Positions 32,191 through 47,186 of a stretch of DNA of 64,000 bases are shown piece after piece. The position numbers and the translations under genes are program-made. The notes beneath the pieces are model-generated. The model ran no database searches. It saw only the letters and a list, made by a program, of their open reading frames with translations, and was not told the DNA's origin. The stretch comes from Lepidodermella squamata. Lineage: Eukaryota > Gastrotricha. The DNA is taken from contig JBLDXI010000042.1 of the NCBI GenBank assembly GCA_047495785.1, positions 1,240,001-1,304,000 of the forward strand, read 5' to 3'. Position 1 is the first letter of the stretch, and the number at the start of each line of letters is the position of its first letter.

Positions 32191-34152
32191 ACGTTTTTTT
32201 TGCTCCCCAATATTTTCTTTCGTCGTTATGCTCCCGTATTCGACGTTTTCGCCATCAGCAACGTCGATTCCACTAATTCATGTCATTTAATTTTACCCTG
32301 ATTTACTTTTTTCAAGAATTTTTTCAAACTTTGAAATTCCAAACCAAGGTCGTAGGTTGGTGCCCGACCTCTCATTTTTTCGCCCTCAAATATTTTCTTT
32401 CATCGATATGCTCCCGTTCTCGACGTTTTCGCCATCAGCAACGTCGATTCCACTAATTCATGTCAATTAATTTTACCCTGATTTACTTTTTTCAAGAATT
32501 TTTTCAAACTTTGAAATTCCAAACCAAGGTCGTAGGTTGGTGCCCGACCTCTCATTTTTTCGCCCTCAAATATTTTCTTTCATCGATATGCTCCCGTTCT
32601 CGACGTTTTCGCCATCAGCAACGTCGATTCCACTAATTCATGTCAATTAATTTTACCCTGATTTACTTTTTTCAAGAATTTTTTCAAACTTTGAAATTCC
32701 AAACCAAGGTCGTAGGTTGGTGCCCGACCTCTCATTTTTTCGCCCTCAAATATTTTCTTTCATCGATATGCTCCCGTTCTCGACGTTTTCGCCATCAGCA
32801 ACGTCGATTCCACTAATTCATGTCAATTAATTTTACCCTGATTTACTTTTTTCAAGAATTTTTTCAAACTTTGAAATTCCAAACCAAGGTCGTAGGTTGG
32901 TGCCCGACCTCTCATTTTTTCGCCCTCAAATATTTTCTTTCATCGATATGCTCCCGTTCTCGACGTTTTCGCCATCAGCAACGTCGATTCCACTAATTCA
33001 TGTCAATTAATTTTACCCTGATTTACTTTTTTCAAGAATTTTTTCTAACTTTGAAATTCCAAACCAAGGTCGTAGGTTGGTGCCCGACCTCTCATTTTTT
33101 CGCCCTCAAATATTTTCTTTCATCGATATGCTCCCGTTCTCGACGTTTTCGCCATCAGCAACGTCGATTCCACTAATTCATGTCAATTAATTTTACCCTG
33201 ATTTACTTTTTTCAAGAATTTTTTCAAACTTTGAAATTCCAAACCAAGGTCGTAGGTTGGTGCCCGACCTCTCATTTTTTCGCCCTCAAATATTTTCTTT
33301 CATCGATATGCTCCCGTTCTCGACGTTTTCGCCATCAGCAACGTCGATTCCACTAATTCATGTCAATTAATTTTACCCTGATTAACTTTTTTCAAGAATT
33401 TTTTCAAACTTTGAAATCCCAAACCAAGGTCGTAGGTTGGTGCCCGACCTCTCATTTTTTCGCCCTCAAATATTTTCTTTCATCGATATGCTCCCGTTCT
33501 CGACGTTTTCGCCATCAGCAACGTCGATTCCACTAATTCATGTCAATTAATTTTACCCTGATTTACTTTTTTCAAGAATTTTTTCAAACTTTGAAATTCC
33601 AAACCAAGGTCGTAGGTTGGTGCCCGACCTCTCATTTTTTCGCCCTCAAATATTTTCTTTCATCGATATGCTCCCGTTCTCGACGTTTTCGCCATCAGCA
33701 ACGTCGATTCCACTAATTCATGTAAATTAATTCTACCCTGATTTACTTTTTTCAAGAATTTTTTCAAACTTTGAAATCCCAAACCAAGGTCGTAGGTTGG
33801 TGCCCGACCTCTCATTTTTTCGCCCTCAAATATTTTCTTTCATCGATATGCTCCCGTTCTCGACGTTTTCGCCATCAGCAACGTCGATTCCACTAATTCA
33901 TGTCAATTAATTTTACCCTGATTTACTTTTTTCAAGAATTTTTTCAAACTTTGAAATCCCAAACCAAGGTCGTAGGTTGGTGCCCGACCTCTCATTTTTT
34001 CGCCCTCAAATATTTTCTTTCATCGATATGCTCCCGTTCTCGAAGTTTTCGCCATCAGCAACGTCGATTCCACTAATTCATGTCAATTAATTTTACCCTG
34101 ATTTACTTTTTTCAAGAATTTTTTCAAACTTTGAAATTCCAAACGAAGGTCA
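32191..34152 (+). repeat. 180-bp satellite array, about 11 monomers, unit 3
   Basis: Same monomer order as unit 2; it lacks the 1-bp deletion present in the monomer at 18,462. Otherwise no length change was found. Confidence 0.95.
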
Positions 34153-34376
34153 TTTTTTTGAATTTTAGAATTTCGGAAATTTATATTAGCATTTCATTTT
34201 TTTTTATTTTTTCTCTTTTTTACCAGTTTGCGAATCGAATGACCGATGTTGCACATGCTGTAATCAAATGGCTGAAAACGATTTCAAGACGAAGTGATTT
34301 GTGATTTTTCAAACGTGCTACTTCATTTGAACGTTGTTTACCAGCTTTGCTGTATGATGCTTTTTAAATTATATTG

Positions 34377-34738
34377 TTCCAAACCCCATTTTCGCTGACC
34401 CAGGCAGTAATAGGGTAGAGATGCCGTCTCAATGCCCGGCTATGCAGTTAAATAGCCAACCGACGTTGGAATAGTCGGTATAAACTTCCACCGTCCCGGC
34501 TCAGACGGCGAAAACGACCACGTCTTGGTGAGACGGTAAAAAAAACTCCGACAAGGCAAGGTCGGTAAAAAACTTCCAAAATGTCCGCAGGGCTGAGCGA
34601 CCAGCGCCCTCACTGTGATTCGTCACAAATACTAAGCTGGAAGGGAACCTATGACGATCTGTCAGGCATCTTCGGATCCGAGGTTTCTCCCCGATATTTC
34701 AATTATTGATGTGCATTGGTAATTTCAATAAAATATGT
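34377..34738 (+). other. Structured hairpin chain, unit 3
   Basis: Matches the unit 2 copy base for base as far as read; six stems present. Confidence 0.5.
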
Positions 34739-34851
34739 TTTTCATTTCAATATATTTTTTTTAATTGATGTTCTTCATTCCATTCGCATATGGTGTTATT
34801 TTTTATTTATCTAGTTTTATGATGACAATTTTGTGATTATGAACTGGAATC

Positions 34852-37800
34852 ATGGTGAAACCGCCTAATTGGAAGCCAAAATCGAAGGGATCGCGTAAGT
34901 GTTCCTTTTGCAAACGGAAAGGTGTTCGAATCTCAACCCACTGCGGACTACTCAATTGCTCTAAAGCTAAAGGGCAACACCATCCCAAGCCGTGCATTAA
35001 GGTTCAACCTCCACAGTCCGCTTCTCAGTCCAATTGTATGTTTTCCTAATCAATCAGTTATATATGTTTCATCTGTTTTTACACAGCCACGTCGTGTTCG
35101 CATGTTGGCGAATCTTTATCGGTAGCTCCATCCTCACTCACTGTTCAGAATACGTCTCAGCAGTCGTTGATATCTCAAGGCTTGTTCTTGTTATTCATCC
35201 TCAAATTGTATAAATTTGCGATAAAATTTCCCCATAGGTAGCGGCGCTGTTCTGACTGCTTCGGAGCAATTGTTGGATTCTCAAGGTCAGTAATTTTTAT
35301 TTCTCAACTATAACTTGACATGTGGCTGTGCCGTTCCAGCTGTTCCGGCTACCCGGGAAGATCCGCTGCCACCTCCGGGTTAGTTGTTAGATTGAGATTT
35401 ATTTCATGTCTTGAGCGAATACCACTAAGCTCTTTTAAGAATTATAAGAATTGAAGAGGTGTTAACATATGATTGTTATGTCATTTAGTCTTGTCAAATA
35501 ATATTTTCAGGCGCTTCTTTGAACGAACGGCAGGAATCTAGCGCGCCTGCAACACGTCAGCCAGTAACTCAGCCATCTTGTCCAGTATGCGGCGCAAAAG
35601 GCAGGAAGTATCTGACCCACTGCGACAATGAGGAATGCCGGATTAGTGGCCGCGGGCATCACGCTAATCCCTGTTTCCAGTTGGAACGACCCGGGCTACA
35701 GGCCGGTGTAAATCTTGAGCAGCAACGTAAGTATTATCCACCGGGTAACAACCTTTCATAAATAATGATTCATTTAGCTGTGGCGTCCTCTGGAGCTGTT
35801 GCTGCTACGTCACAACGGTCGCTGCCATCTATAGGTTAGTTATTTAATCAAGAATTGTGCTGCCTGGTGTTAACTAAAACTGCTGTTTGTTGCAGCTAGT
35901 GGTGGTTCTTCTAATGCACCTATTCTATGTGACAACTGCAGAAGACGATCGGTGCCCTTTTTCGACATCGACATTGCTGTCGTGGAAGAGCCGGTATCTG
36001 GACGCAGCTATGGTGCTCTAGGACTAAGGAAAGTCTATGAAAACTGCTCGTTATGCCGTTGTTGCCGTCACTATTTGCGCAACGGCGATGCTCGTTTTCC
36101 CGCCGGATGGCCAGCCCTTGTTTATAGCCTTTTCTTCAAAGCAGCGAATAGGCACCTAGCAGAGGCCCTCTCTAACTACATATCGCCGCTCATGAAAATG
36201 ATGTGGAGCGAGGTCGACGGCTCAAATGTTATGCGGGACTCGCAGCCGTGTTTCGTTGACAAGACACGTGATCTGGCTGATTTCATGGCCAATATCTACA
36301 AAGACGCAGGTATTCTATCAACCTACTAAATGAGTATACGAATGCAGTTTTTTTTTTAATTGCAGGAGGATTCAGTTACGCGCTAAACATGTACCCAGTG
36401 CCCGACGTGATATGTCCGCAAGGTTGCCTCGCTTTCATGGAGAAGTGCCAGCTAATCCCGTACCATCATTTGATCCAACATGTCACTGGCAGCAATTTCT
36501 TCGATTCCGACTTGCGCTGGTTCGAGTCAAGGAGACCCGACTGGCCGTGCAACCCAGTGCCTTTCCTCGCTTGGGATTTCGCTGCTGCAATGGTCATGGA
36601 CGAGACAAAGGGCCTATGCATCCTTGCCTGCATTGACCACAGCAAGCCGGACCTGTTTTCCATGTACCTGCATCTCCCTGCGAATCCCGAGTTCGACCGG
36701 TTCCACGATCCGCAGCAGACCGAAATCTATGCACCCGTGCACGTGCAGCCCAATTTCGTCAGAGGCGGGCGAGTCGGTCAGTCGAACGCATCAGTGCCAG
36801 TGACAAAAACTCTGGGTGATCAATTAGGTGTCGGCAGCTTTACATTGCGTGGTGCTCACTCGGCAAATCGCAAGGCTTTGAGCATGTACGCCAGCGCCTT
36901 TAAGCCACACCTTTTGGCCTTGCGATATCGTCCTGAGATTCGCAACACCGCGATCAGCAGATTTGGCGAGGAACACGTGGCTCACGTTCTTGCTGATTTT
37001 GATCAGCATTGCCCAACTGCTGTCGTGAGAAACCATGTCAAGGGTGGCACTTTCATCGAGCTAGCTGACTGTTACTTCACCTGGGCTATTCGCCGCAAAA
37101 TCGCGACAGGTCAGTACATTTCATTCTTAATCTACTACTATAGATTAGACTCAACAGAATTAGCACTGCATTAATTTTGCTGATAGTGATAGCCTTGTAA
37201 TCGGGCCCTGCACTGAATTTTAGATGCGTTTTGTCCAATATAAAATTCTCCAATATAAATGGTCAAAGAACGGATGTAGCAACTGTAGTAGAGTATCGCG
37301 CGGGATAACCACTGCAAATTATTATGTAGTGTACTTCGGGAGGATAAGATTAGGCCGATCGAACTGCTCCAAATTCTCGATATAATAAACAAATATAGAG
37401 ATACTAAGATTCAAGCGCATTAACAATTCATCATCGATTCCTACGAATTGTCTCATTTCGTCCTTCTTTATTTTAGGAAGTGATTCGTCGAAAAAAGGGA
37501 AAACACCTTCAGAAGCCGTGATCTTCAATCCGGTTCACCCGAACGATGATCATGGCTTAATCCCCTGGGCGTTCAAGTCGGGTCAAGGCGACAACCCTAG
37601 TCAGCTCCTGACACTGGTTGCCAACGTCGTTTCGTTGTGCCGCCCTGTGTACCGTGCGGCGTTGAGTCATCTAGTGCTTGGCAGTCCCGATTTAACACGC
37701 GTCGACATCGGTGACTTGCTCAGTCATACTGTTTCGCTGCCGCGCCCGAAAACCCCTCGTACTCTGAATTTGTCGCATCTGGCAAGGGACTTCTGGTCAC

Positions 37801-40800
37801 TGACAGAACCCGAAAGTGATAGCGGATCTGACGATGACGAAGAATCCCCCGATGTCGTTACGCGGGCATTAACTTTGATTGGGAGAGTTACTGCGCCGAT
37901 TAATGATGTCGAGTTGTCGTTTGCTGGATCTCATCTTTTAGCGATAAGAAAGGGGCAAACCATGGACGGCGAAAGAAGGAGTCTCCGAAGTCATGGTGAG
38001 TGTTTTATTCATATTTTGGCAATTATTGCTGCATTATTAGACGTTGTGGTGATACATATCATGATCTTGGGTCCTGAATTTCAAAATTTACTGGTTTTAA
38101 TCAAAAATTGAAACAACAAAAAATTGAGGGCTCCCATTCAAGTTATAATGACGTAAATCTTGAAATATTGAGTAATTTTCAAATCGTTTGATTCATACCT
38201 AGATAACCCTTGTTTATTTCGTGTTGACAGTGGGTAGGGTGCTGGTCATCCACGGAGGTCAATCTCAGCTGCTGACCGAATACCAGACTTCGCATGAGCT
38301 GCTGATGTGCCGACCCGAAGGTGCCTTGCCGATCAATTGGCCCGCATTGCCCTTGTCGCTGAAAGCTGGTCATCACCTGCTACTTGCCCGCGTCAAGTTT
38401 GGCTCGAAATCCTACATCGTTTTTCGATGGTCGCCTAGCTTCAGTGGCTGGTGGACAGTAGAGCCTAGCGGGCGAGTGGTTCGTGGTGTCAGTGATCAGC
38501 ACATGCGCTCTGACGTCCAATTTGCGATTTACGCTCTGCCTGGCAACCAGACGTTCTGCAATCAAGCCGTCCGTCAATCGCTCGGTGGTCAAAGCAAGGC
38601 TGCCTGCGAAATGCATTTCGACTCTGTCGAGTTCAACTTCACTCTTATGAAAGTGCCGGTGAAACATAAGGTGAAGTGTTGCATGCGATCACCGGGAAGA
38701 GCCAATCAATGCGGCAAACCTGCTCAGTTGCGCTGTCCTGCGGGCTTGCAGAATGGCAGCTTGTCGTGCAGTGTCGGCATCTGCACGCGGTGCTTCAAGA
38801 AGCTTCCAGCGGACGGTATCACCAAGCTCTCAGCGCCTGACTTTCTGCCTGATGTGCCTGAAGATGCTGAATTGCAACTGTCAGCTAGCAGGGCATCGAA
38901 CTTGGAAGCTCAAGCCGACGAGGTTCCGCCGCAGCCTGAGCAGCTTCATTTGGCTACTGATATTCAATTTCCTCGAGGCGATGCTGAGCCGCTGTATGAT
39001 CCGACCAAGGGTATTCTCGCCAAGTATCTCTGGCAGCACTTGGGAATTCTGCAGCGAACCAGGCTCGCTTTCGATTCTGCCCAGAAGTCTTTTCTACTGC
39101 AGCAGATGGTTGCCTTCGGAGATGCCCCTGCTACTTCCATCTTGTACCCGGAGGGTGCTCTGTTTCCGTCACTTTTCTATTGCCAACGTGATGGCAGTGT
39201 TGTTGGTGCTTTGCCTCACCATCACTACTCGTCCTACAACTCCGACTATACAGGTGGAATCGGCTCCCTGTCTGATCATGTCAAAGTCAGGTTGCGCAAC
39301 TTCTTCTTGGCAACAAGCTGGTCGTTTGCGTCAATCTACTTCTCCTTTGACATGAAGCTATCGGCGCAGCTGAACAAAAACAGCACTGCAATCTTCATGA
39401 AGCGTGGGACAGAAGGCCTGGCAGGTAAAGGCGCTGTTGGCTGGTCTCCTCCTGGCACGGCTCTCGAATACGAGGAGTTCGACAAGGAGTCGAGGCTGAA
39501 AGAGCTTGGCGCCCTAATCAAGCATGAAGAATGGAAGTGGTTCGGGACAATTACTTGTAATGATACAGGTTAGCACAAGTTTTGGTATTCAATCTCACTC
39601 AATTGTAGACTGAATAATTTCTCCAAGAATTGTTTGAAATTTGAAATTTTACCACCTCGACCTACACAATGCATTATTTTTCAATTCCAGGCACACCTGG
39701 TGTATGTGAAATCGTCAAAGCCCTTATGATAAACGCTCAAAGGCACCATGGTCCACGCCCTGTTCTGTCGAAGGCCGACTATCAGCGAACTTTTCGTCAG
39801 CGTCTGCTCCTTGTTTCAAGGCTTGACGAGACCGAGTACAAGCGGCTGTACTACGCCCATTTCATCCTCATCAGCATGGCTTGGCAACGAGTGCAGGAGC
39901 ATCTGATCGAGTTCCTGAAGCGCACGAATGTTGTTGGCACTGTCACCACTATTTTCGTCAGGAACGAATTTCAGAGCGAATCACTCGTTGGCAACAAAAG
40001 TCATCTGCATATGGGCATTTCAGTACGCGAAAGCCGGGCAGAACTGCTGGAGAAAGTTTGCTGTGATCCTCGTGAATTCTTCTCGGAGCGGTACGGCACG
40101 TCATTCGACGAGCTTCAGCGCTTGAGGTTGGTCGAGAGCCGAGATCACTTCGAGCTGCTCAAGGAGGTCCATTACCCCTTCCAACGTCACGAATGCGAGA
40201 AAGCGTTTTGGAAATGTCAAGTTCCACGCGGCGAAGGAGGGGAAATGGTTTGCCGAGTTCGCCAGCACGGCGTCTCCAGCAGCGGCTATTTCGAAGAATT
40301 CCGCAACGTGTACTCCGAGGATACCCTGAAAGAGCTGCAATCCCTAGACCTCGCCAGAGAAGTGCCCAATCCCACTGGCGACTTTGACTGGGAATTTCTG
40401 GCTGATCAGCTCAAGTCGGGCGTGTACCACTACGCGATCAAGCATCTCGAGAAGGGCGTGAAGTTCATTCCGCAAATCCCGATCATCGCGGCAATGATGG
40501 GCGGCTCCACGAACTTTCAGATATGCGATTCTCATTTCAGCGTATCTTACCTGACGAGCTACGTTGCCAGCTCCGACGCTCGCCCTGAAGCTTACGCTGC
40601 AACGACAGATGTTCCGGGCCAAGTCGTTGCTTTGTTCCCTGCTGGTTTTGAGCGAGGTCAAAAGCTTGCTAGTGTTCGGTGAGTAATATCTTTGCACTTC
40701 AATTGACTTGAAAAACTTTGATGTTTTTAGGAAAGTGATGGAAGCGAAGCTGAAGCATTTCCGTCGAGAAAGCATGCAGAGCTTTATCTTCATCGCCTTG

Positions 40801-43800
40801 ACAGAAGTTGCTTGGTTCGCGTTGGGGTTTCCCTACACCATCACGAATGTCGGTTTCGTACACATCAACACACACCCACCAGCTTCGCGGCTAATGTTGT
40901 GGCGACCGAAAGAAGCAGTGAAAAAGCGACTACCGGGTATGCTCTTGAGAATAGTTATTGTGATTATTTTCAAATAATATTCCAAAAACAGGTACAGATG
41001 TAGTTGCTGTCGACCCAAACTACAATCGCCGGGGCCTGCCTCAGTGGCGCTTGTTCACGGAAGCATGCATTCGTCTGATCATGAAAATGAGAGGCACGAA
41101 TCTGCTAGCTGGCCCTGTCGAGAAGTTCGAGATTCGACCTCCCGAGGCTCGTATCTTTGCGTCACCTGCTATCTATCACGCGGTGTTCGTCATCGACCGG
41201 AAAAACCGACGACCATACAACCCGATGGTCGATCCTTACATCCGTTTTTTCGACGGCTTCAAGCGGGAGGTCCGAATCAACGATTGCAGTTTGCGCATCG
41301 CGCTCGACTATCTGGCTCAGCAGGACCAATCCAATGCAGCCGTTCAAGCACTCACGGAAATTTTCGAACTCTTGGTCGAAGGCGATCCTGTCTATGTTGA
41401 CCGGTAACGATCTTTACGTTTTTATAATTTTCGGAATATTTCAAATGTACGCTGAACTAGGTACTTGCACGTCACAAATAAGGCGGCGATAATTCCAGTC
41501 CTATCCACCATCTCTCCGCTCAACCGCTTCAACTTCTTGTATCACGTCGTCATGACGTTTGGTCGAATCGAAGATGAGGCTACTACCTTTCCGGCTGGGC
41601 ATCTCCGGGCGGCATTTGTTCGATCGGGGCTCATTCGGGTCAATCCTGAAGGCGAGCCGACCAACCTTCCTGCCGACGTGAGGTCTCTGAAGCGTCGCGT
41701 CATTCTCGAAATCTTCGCTTTCCTGCCAATCGGTGTCAAGAGATTCGATTTTTACGTCGCCACTCTGAAATCCATGTTCGAGCAGTTTTTCTTTGGCGAT
41801 GGAGGCACCGACAATCTCTCGGCACTGACTGACTGGGATGCGATTGAACGGGAAGTTGACGAGGATATTGTCCGAGCGGAAGGAGAAATGAAGCGGTCTG
41901 TGGTTGAGGTGACGCATTCGCAGCTTGTCGGGAAATTGCCGCTACCACCGCTGTCGGATTTCACTGACGCTACGTCGTGTCAACCTTTGGAATGGATTCC
42001 GAGTCTTCAACGACAACCAGGTCAGTCGGACCAGTCTTTCCAGGAGCAGCAGGCGGCTCTGGCTTTCGGTATGAAGACACTCGAACGCTTCCGAAGCAGA
42101 GCTAGCTTCAAGCACATCGCACTGGTTGGTCCTCCTGGGGCTGGAAAGACAACGCTGGCGCAGATCCTTGCCATGGTTGCCGTTTCTAAGGGACTACGAG
42201 TTGTCATTACTGCTTTGACCTCGGAGCGAGCACGAGTTCTTGGCGGTCGGCACATCCACCTGCTTTTTCCTTTGCCGGTTAAGCAAATACCGTACAAAAA
42301 TGTAATGGCGTATGCTGACGGCTGCCTCAAGAATCTGTGTTTCAAGACTACGCCGTCTGTTGTCCTATATCGGGCTGACGTCTTCATCATCGAAGAAATT
42401 GGGCTGGTCTCTGCTGAAACCCTGGAAATCTTGGACACAGTTATGAGGAGTCTTACAGGTAAGCAAACCAGCATTCAATTATTACTGGTATTTATAGTTT
42501 TCATTAGGAGTCGATGCGAAAATGGGTGGCAAATTGATCATTGCTACCGGGGACTTTGCTCAGCTCGAGACGATCAATGGTGAGAGTTGATTTATTGCAA
42601 TACTAACATGTATATTGTATTTGTTTTTTTTAATTATCCCAGGTCGATCCTTTTGGGAATCAACACAATTGTACCTCAGCTACGACGTCGCATTGTTGAA
42701 ACATTTCGTTCGGGCTGCCACTGACCCGCTACTCCAGCGGGTGCTGTTGATTTTGCGGCAAGGCGTTCTTGACGAGATTGACCGGGACTTCATCCTCAAA
42801 GCTGTGACTAGAACGTGCAACTTTTACGACACTTGGGACAACGTTCCGTTCCTTGTCCAGCGGATCGTCCCAACAAGAGAAGCTGAACAAGAGGTTAGTT
42901 GGAAACGGAAAATTTTGGTGATCACTCTTGCCTTTCATTAATTGATCAGGTCATTCGGAAGTTCCTGCAAGACGCTAGTCTCAGTGGCAAGACTTTGAAA
43001 ACAGCTCTATGCATCGACGAAGTAAACACGCGTGGTGCCTGGGAACCTCTTCACCGTCCCGAATGGAAAAAAGCTATCAACAAACAGTCACTCAAGCCCG
43101 AGAACTTAACGCTCTTTGTTGGTGCTGTGGTTGCTATGACCTACAATCACGTAGCGTCGAACCCGCAACACTCCTTCTCCCAAGGGCAGCTAGCTCTGGT
43201 GACGCAGTTGCCGGAAGACATGGCCGCACCGGATGCCAAAATTTCTGTCCGCTTGGTTCCTCCAGGGCTGCGTGACATTGCACCAGATGAGGCTTGGCCA
43301 GAAATAAGTGTGGGCCGGCATCGGGACGATAACATTGTTGTTGGCGACAACAAAACGCACCTGCGTCGTGTTCAGTTTCCGCTGCGGCATTACATTGCCT
43401 CGACTATTCATCGTGAGTGCTAACCTTGTTTTTATATTCAAGTATATAAAAATGTTAATTGTTTTCAGGAATCATGGGTTCTACCTGCGAGAACGGCGTT
43501 GCAGCCAAGATTGCTTCCAACGAGAAGGTACGTATTGCGAACAATAACTGTGGATATTGATATGTTCAATGTACTGTAATGAAGGGCTACGTGCTATGGG
43601 AACGGGCGCAGCTTGCTGTCATTCTCTCGCGGTGCCGTTCACTTGACCGTGTGTCATTTGTTGGCGAACGCGCAGACATCACTGTGGCCATCGAAAGGCT
43701 GTTGATGGCAGTCGATGAGCCATACGAGGCTATCGTCGCATCGCTGCAAACGCTGGACGTGCTGCCTACCTCAACAGTCGCCAGTAACTGGTCAGCCGGA

Positions 43801-44940
43801 CGACAGCAGCAGGTCAGCGACCCCGACGAACTGCCCGACATCACGTTCCGCGTTTTACGAACAACTTCCGGGTTAGTCCACTTACTTATTTGGCGCTTTG
43901 TATAGTCAACTCACTAATTGCGTATGTCCCATTATATATCGAGTCTTGACAGTTCATATTTCTATAACCATTTTATTATATTTCAAAATAGAATAAGTCG
44001 AACGTTTTCAAGAAAATTTTTCTTATAGATCATTCACGATCGAGCAGCTTGGCGATGCTCAAACTTCCATCCCATTGTAAGTATGGCATTGTTCATCTGC
44101 TTTATATACTATTCAAAACTTCTTCATAGGCCTGCAACCGTTGACCAGGCAAGCTCCTCCGATGCGCCTGTTGTCCCACGGTTAGTATAACCTATCAATT
44201 CCTTTTCATTGCTTCAAATTCTGCTCAATTTATCAGAGTGCCGACATTGTTGGACTTCTACCGCGTCGTCGGTCCTGATTTGTCGGAACGCGAGCCCAAT
44301 GGCGTCGTCTATCAATTGGTGGAGGTGGCTCAGCCGTGGGCCAGCTACTTTGGCGAAACCGAGCAAGCGCCTCTACAGCGACTTTATGACCACAATCACA
44401 GTAAATACAAGAGAGACTAAAAAAATCGAACTGCTAACATTTGATTTCAGATGCAGGGGCCGCGATGACTCGCGGCAAGCAATGGCATTTGTACGCCGTC
44501 GCTCGTGGCTTGCCTGATGACGAAACCAGGTTGAACCTGGAGAAAAGGTGCCAGGACCTAATTACAGCGCAACCTGAGCTTTTGCCGTGGCAAGTTAGGA
44601 CCAAGTTTGAGTCCTACGTGGACGACATCAACGCTCGCCTGCATGGGTCCACTGCTGTAATTCGTTACGGCGAGTTGGACGAGGCTAAGGTTCACCGCCT
44701 GCGTACGATCTCCTTGTGAGTCAGCTGATGGATGTCATTCTTTTTACTCAATCCTTTCACTTTTCAGCACGTCGACAATTAGAGTAGCACCGGCGCCACC
44801 GTCAGCGCAAGAAGAAGCAGGTGAACTAATCGACCAAGATCCGCCCCCAAAGCGGTAAATAGATTTAAGTTCACATTTGCTTGTAGCTTTTTACTATTAT
44901 TTTCAGAATTCATCTCGCAAATAATTGTTCGCCGTCTTGA
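34852..44940 (+). CDS. Helitron-like Rep/helicase/GIY-YIG protein, unit 3
   Basis: All exon positions equal unit 2 plus 14,993: Rep exon 39691-40678, first helicase exon 41461-42458, GIY-YIG exons 44237-44400 and 44451-44715. Predicted length is the same as unit 2. It keeps Leu at the first codon of exon 21 and WR in the retained-intron reading after exon 19, as unit 1 does. Motif residues and frame are intact. Confidence 0.85.
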
Positions 44941-45424
44941 TGTTTCTGCCGATCTTCCGATAAATGAAATGTTCCAATTCAATGTTTTTCCTAGTAGTAG
45001 CCAATAAACGTATTGCACTTTTTCTAATAGTGTTTATTGAATCAGAGTTATCAGATCGACTTGACTTAATATGAATCAAATCGCCACGAAACCGTAATTT
45101 GTCTGATCCTTGTGCTTCGTCCATTATATAATTTTTCTAAAAGATTACCTAAGCTGATTGCCATGCTCTTGGCTCTGTGGCAACCGAACCATATTCATCT
45201 CACAAGTTGGCACTACAGTTGCTTCCGGAACCCACCATAAAGATGACAGGTCTTAGTTTCAAGTTTTTCCATTGCATCACCATTGCTAAATCAAAATCCA
45301 TCAAATAAAAATGCTTCCCTGCGTAAATCTATAATTTCAAATCTTAATCACGGAAAATAAGGTTTATATCAAATCAAATCAAACCCAAAGCACTGATGAG
45401 AATATCAAATTTCAAATGTCATTA

Positions 45425-45979
45425 ACACTGGGGTGAGGGGGAGCCACCGTCCCCTCCAACGACGTGGAGGGGAACTCCAAGGGGTGGTTCGAGTCCTTAC
45501 CTATTACCCAGGAGAGTAGAGAAAAAGAAAAGGCTAGCGCAGCGTAAGCCTTGTGGAACTCTCCTGGATGGGGGCGCGACTCTGGGAGTTCCGAAGGAAC
45601 GCCAGTTCCTTTACACGTGTTTTACACATACGCCGTAGATTACCACGAACGAAGTGAGATTTCATCCCAACAGGGGGGCCCGAGAACGCGTTGGTTAACA
45701 GGACATTCTCCGATGAAGCCGCCCGATTTATGGTAGTATCCTGGACCCCTCAGGACCTCCCAGAAACTTTTTCAGCTCTAACGGACCTTCCGTTGATTTT
45801 CTAGAAATTAGGACGGTTTTTTCCTATTTTACCGTATTTTTTGGTCACGTGACCCGGAATGGGTAGTATATGAGGGGACAGTAGGAGGATATGATAAGGA
45901 CACCAAAAAACTAACCACGCTAACCAGAGTATCCAAGCCAGCTGACAGGCTGGCCCCTCGCCCCTGGGGGAGAGGGGCC
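45425..45979 (+). other. GC-rich hairpin-dense tract, unit 3
   Basis: Stems as in unit 1. Differs from unit 2 by the 3-nt larger loop CCTTGTGGAACTC; the CAGGAGAGT/ACTCTCCTG stem itself is untouched. Confidence 0.5.
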
Positions 45980-46396
45980 TACAATAAATCAACAATGCTA
46001 GCTGGCGACCAAAGAGCAAACGACGAAAAGGCAATATACGTAAAAGTCAAGGTCAATTGAACAATTCTGCGGCGAATAAATTGTGCATTTTCCATATACA
46101 ACAATAGGTTTACATGTAATCGACAACGGAGAATCCGAATATGACGTTCATTTTGTTATGAAGCAATTATAACCCAATGATAGCCCCTCCAACTAATTTT
46201 TCTGTTCACTGCTATGGAGTTGGCATGGTTATATTTTTTATTAAATAACATAATGCAGTTCAAGTTTCAGGGCTCGAAGTTTTAAAGCACATTTTTAAGT
46301 GAGCGGTTCAATAACGCACTGTCTTATTTCCATATTCATATGCATGCGCAGAAACAAAAAAAAATAATAATAACAATAAAAAATTAAAAGAAAATG

Positions 46397-46468
46397 TGTC
46401 GCGGCCGGGACTCGAACCCTCCATTAACTGCATTTCACAACGTTACACTGAAACCACTCGGCCACAAC
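46397..46468 (-). pseudogene. tRNA-Ser-like remnant, unit 4
   Basis: Same 72-nt segment as in units 2 and 3; no changes seen. Confidence 0.45.
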
Positions 46469-47186
46469 ACATCTGACATATCCATCGCAAATTAAATTTC
46501 AATTAAATATTCAACGAAATTATCAAAACAGTTTCCAGCGCCTTCCGGGAATCGGACGCGTCTCTATATAATTTATTCACTATATAATTCGCTACGCAGT
46601 GGTTCGGAAGGCAGTGGTTCGATTGCTGCTCACATCACATTTTTCCTTCTCATTTTTTCTTCTTAAAATCAGATTTATTTCTGTTTAATTTTTTTGCAGA
46701 GTGAGCAATAAAAAATAAACGTTTACCATTCACGTGAATCTTCATGAGTACAAAGTGCATGCCTGTCATATGGCCGACACGCGATTCAGCATCAGCTGTT
46801 TCACGGCGCAGCGGCGGCAACAGCAAGCAGACGGTTCGATCCGGTATTCAACCATCATTCACAACGATTTATTTCTCTTCAAAACAACCTCTATTTCCCT
46901 AATCATTAGAATTACTTATGCTGCCAGCTCCTATCAATCTATCTTCCGCTCGAATCGATAACATTGTGACAATGTTGCTCTCTCAGGTTTGCTAGTATAT
47001 TATTCCCAGTTCATATCACCATTCCCACTATAATTACAGCTACTGGATGAAATGGCGATTTCAACACTGTTGTCCACTTTGGTTTTCCATGGTCACTACT
47101 CCCTACCAGAAAGCGGTGAGTACATTATTTTCCTCATTCATTTTTTTTACTATTGTAAAATTTATTGATTTTTTCATTCATTAACA

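Larger units (their letters stand above)
31261..46256 (+). mobile_element. Helitron-like tandem unit 3
   Basis: Period of 14,996 bp by the same landmark. Nearly identical to unit 2. Private marks include GCTACGTCGTG in exon 14 (about 41,971) and CCTTGTGGAACTC in the 3' tract. At several sites near 43,890-44,310 it carries the unit 1 allele rather than that of units 2 and 4. Confidence 0.85.
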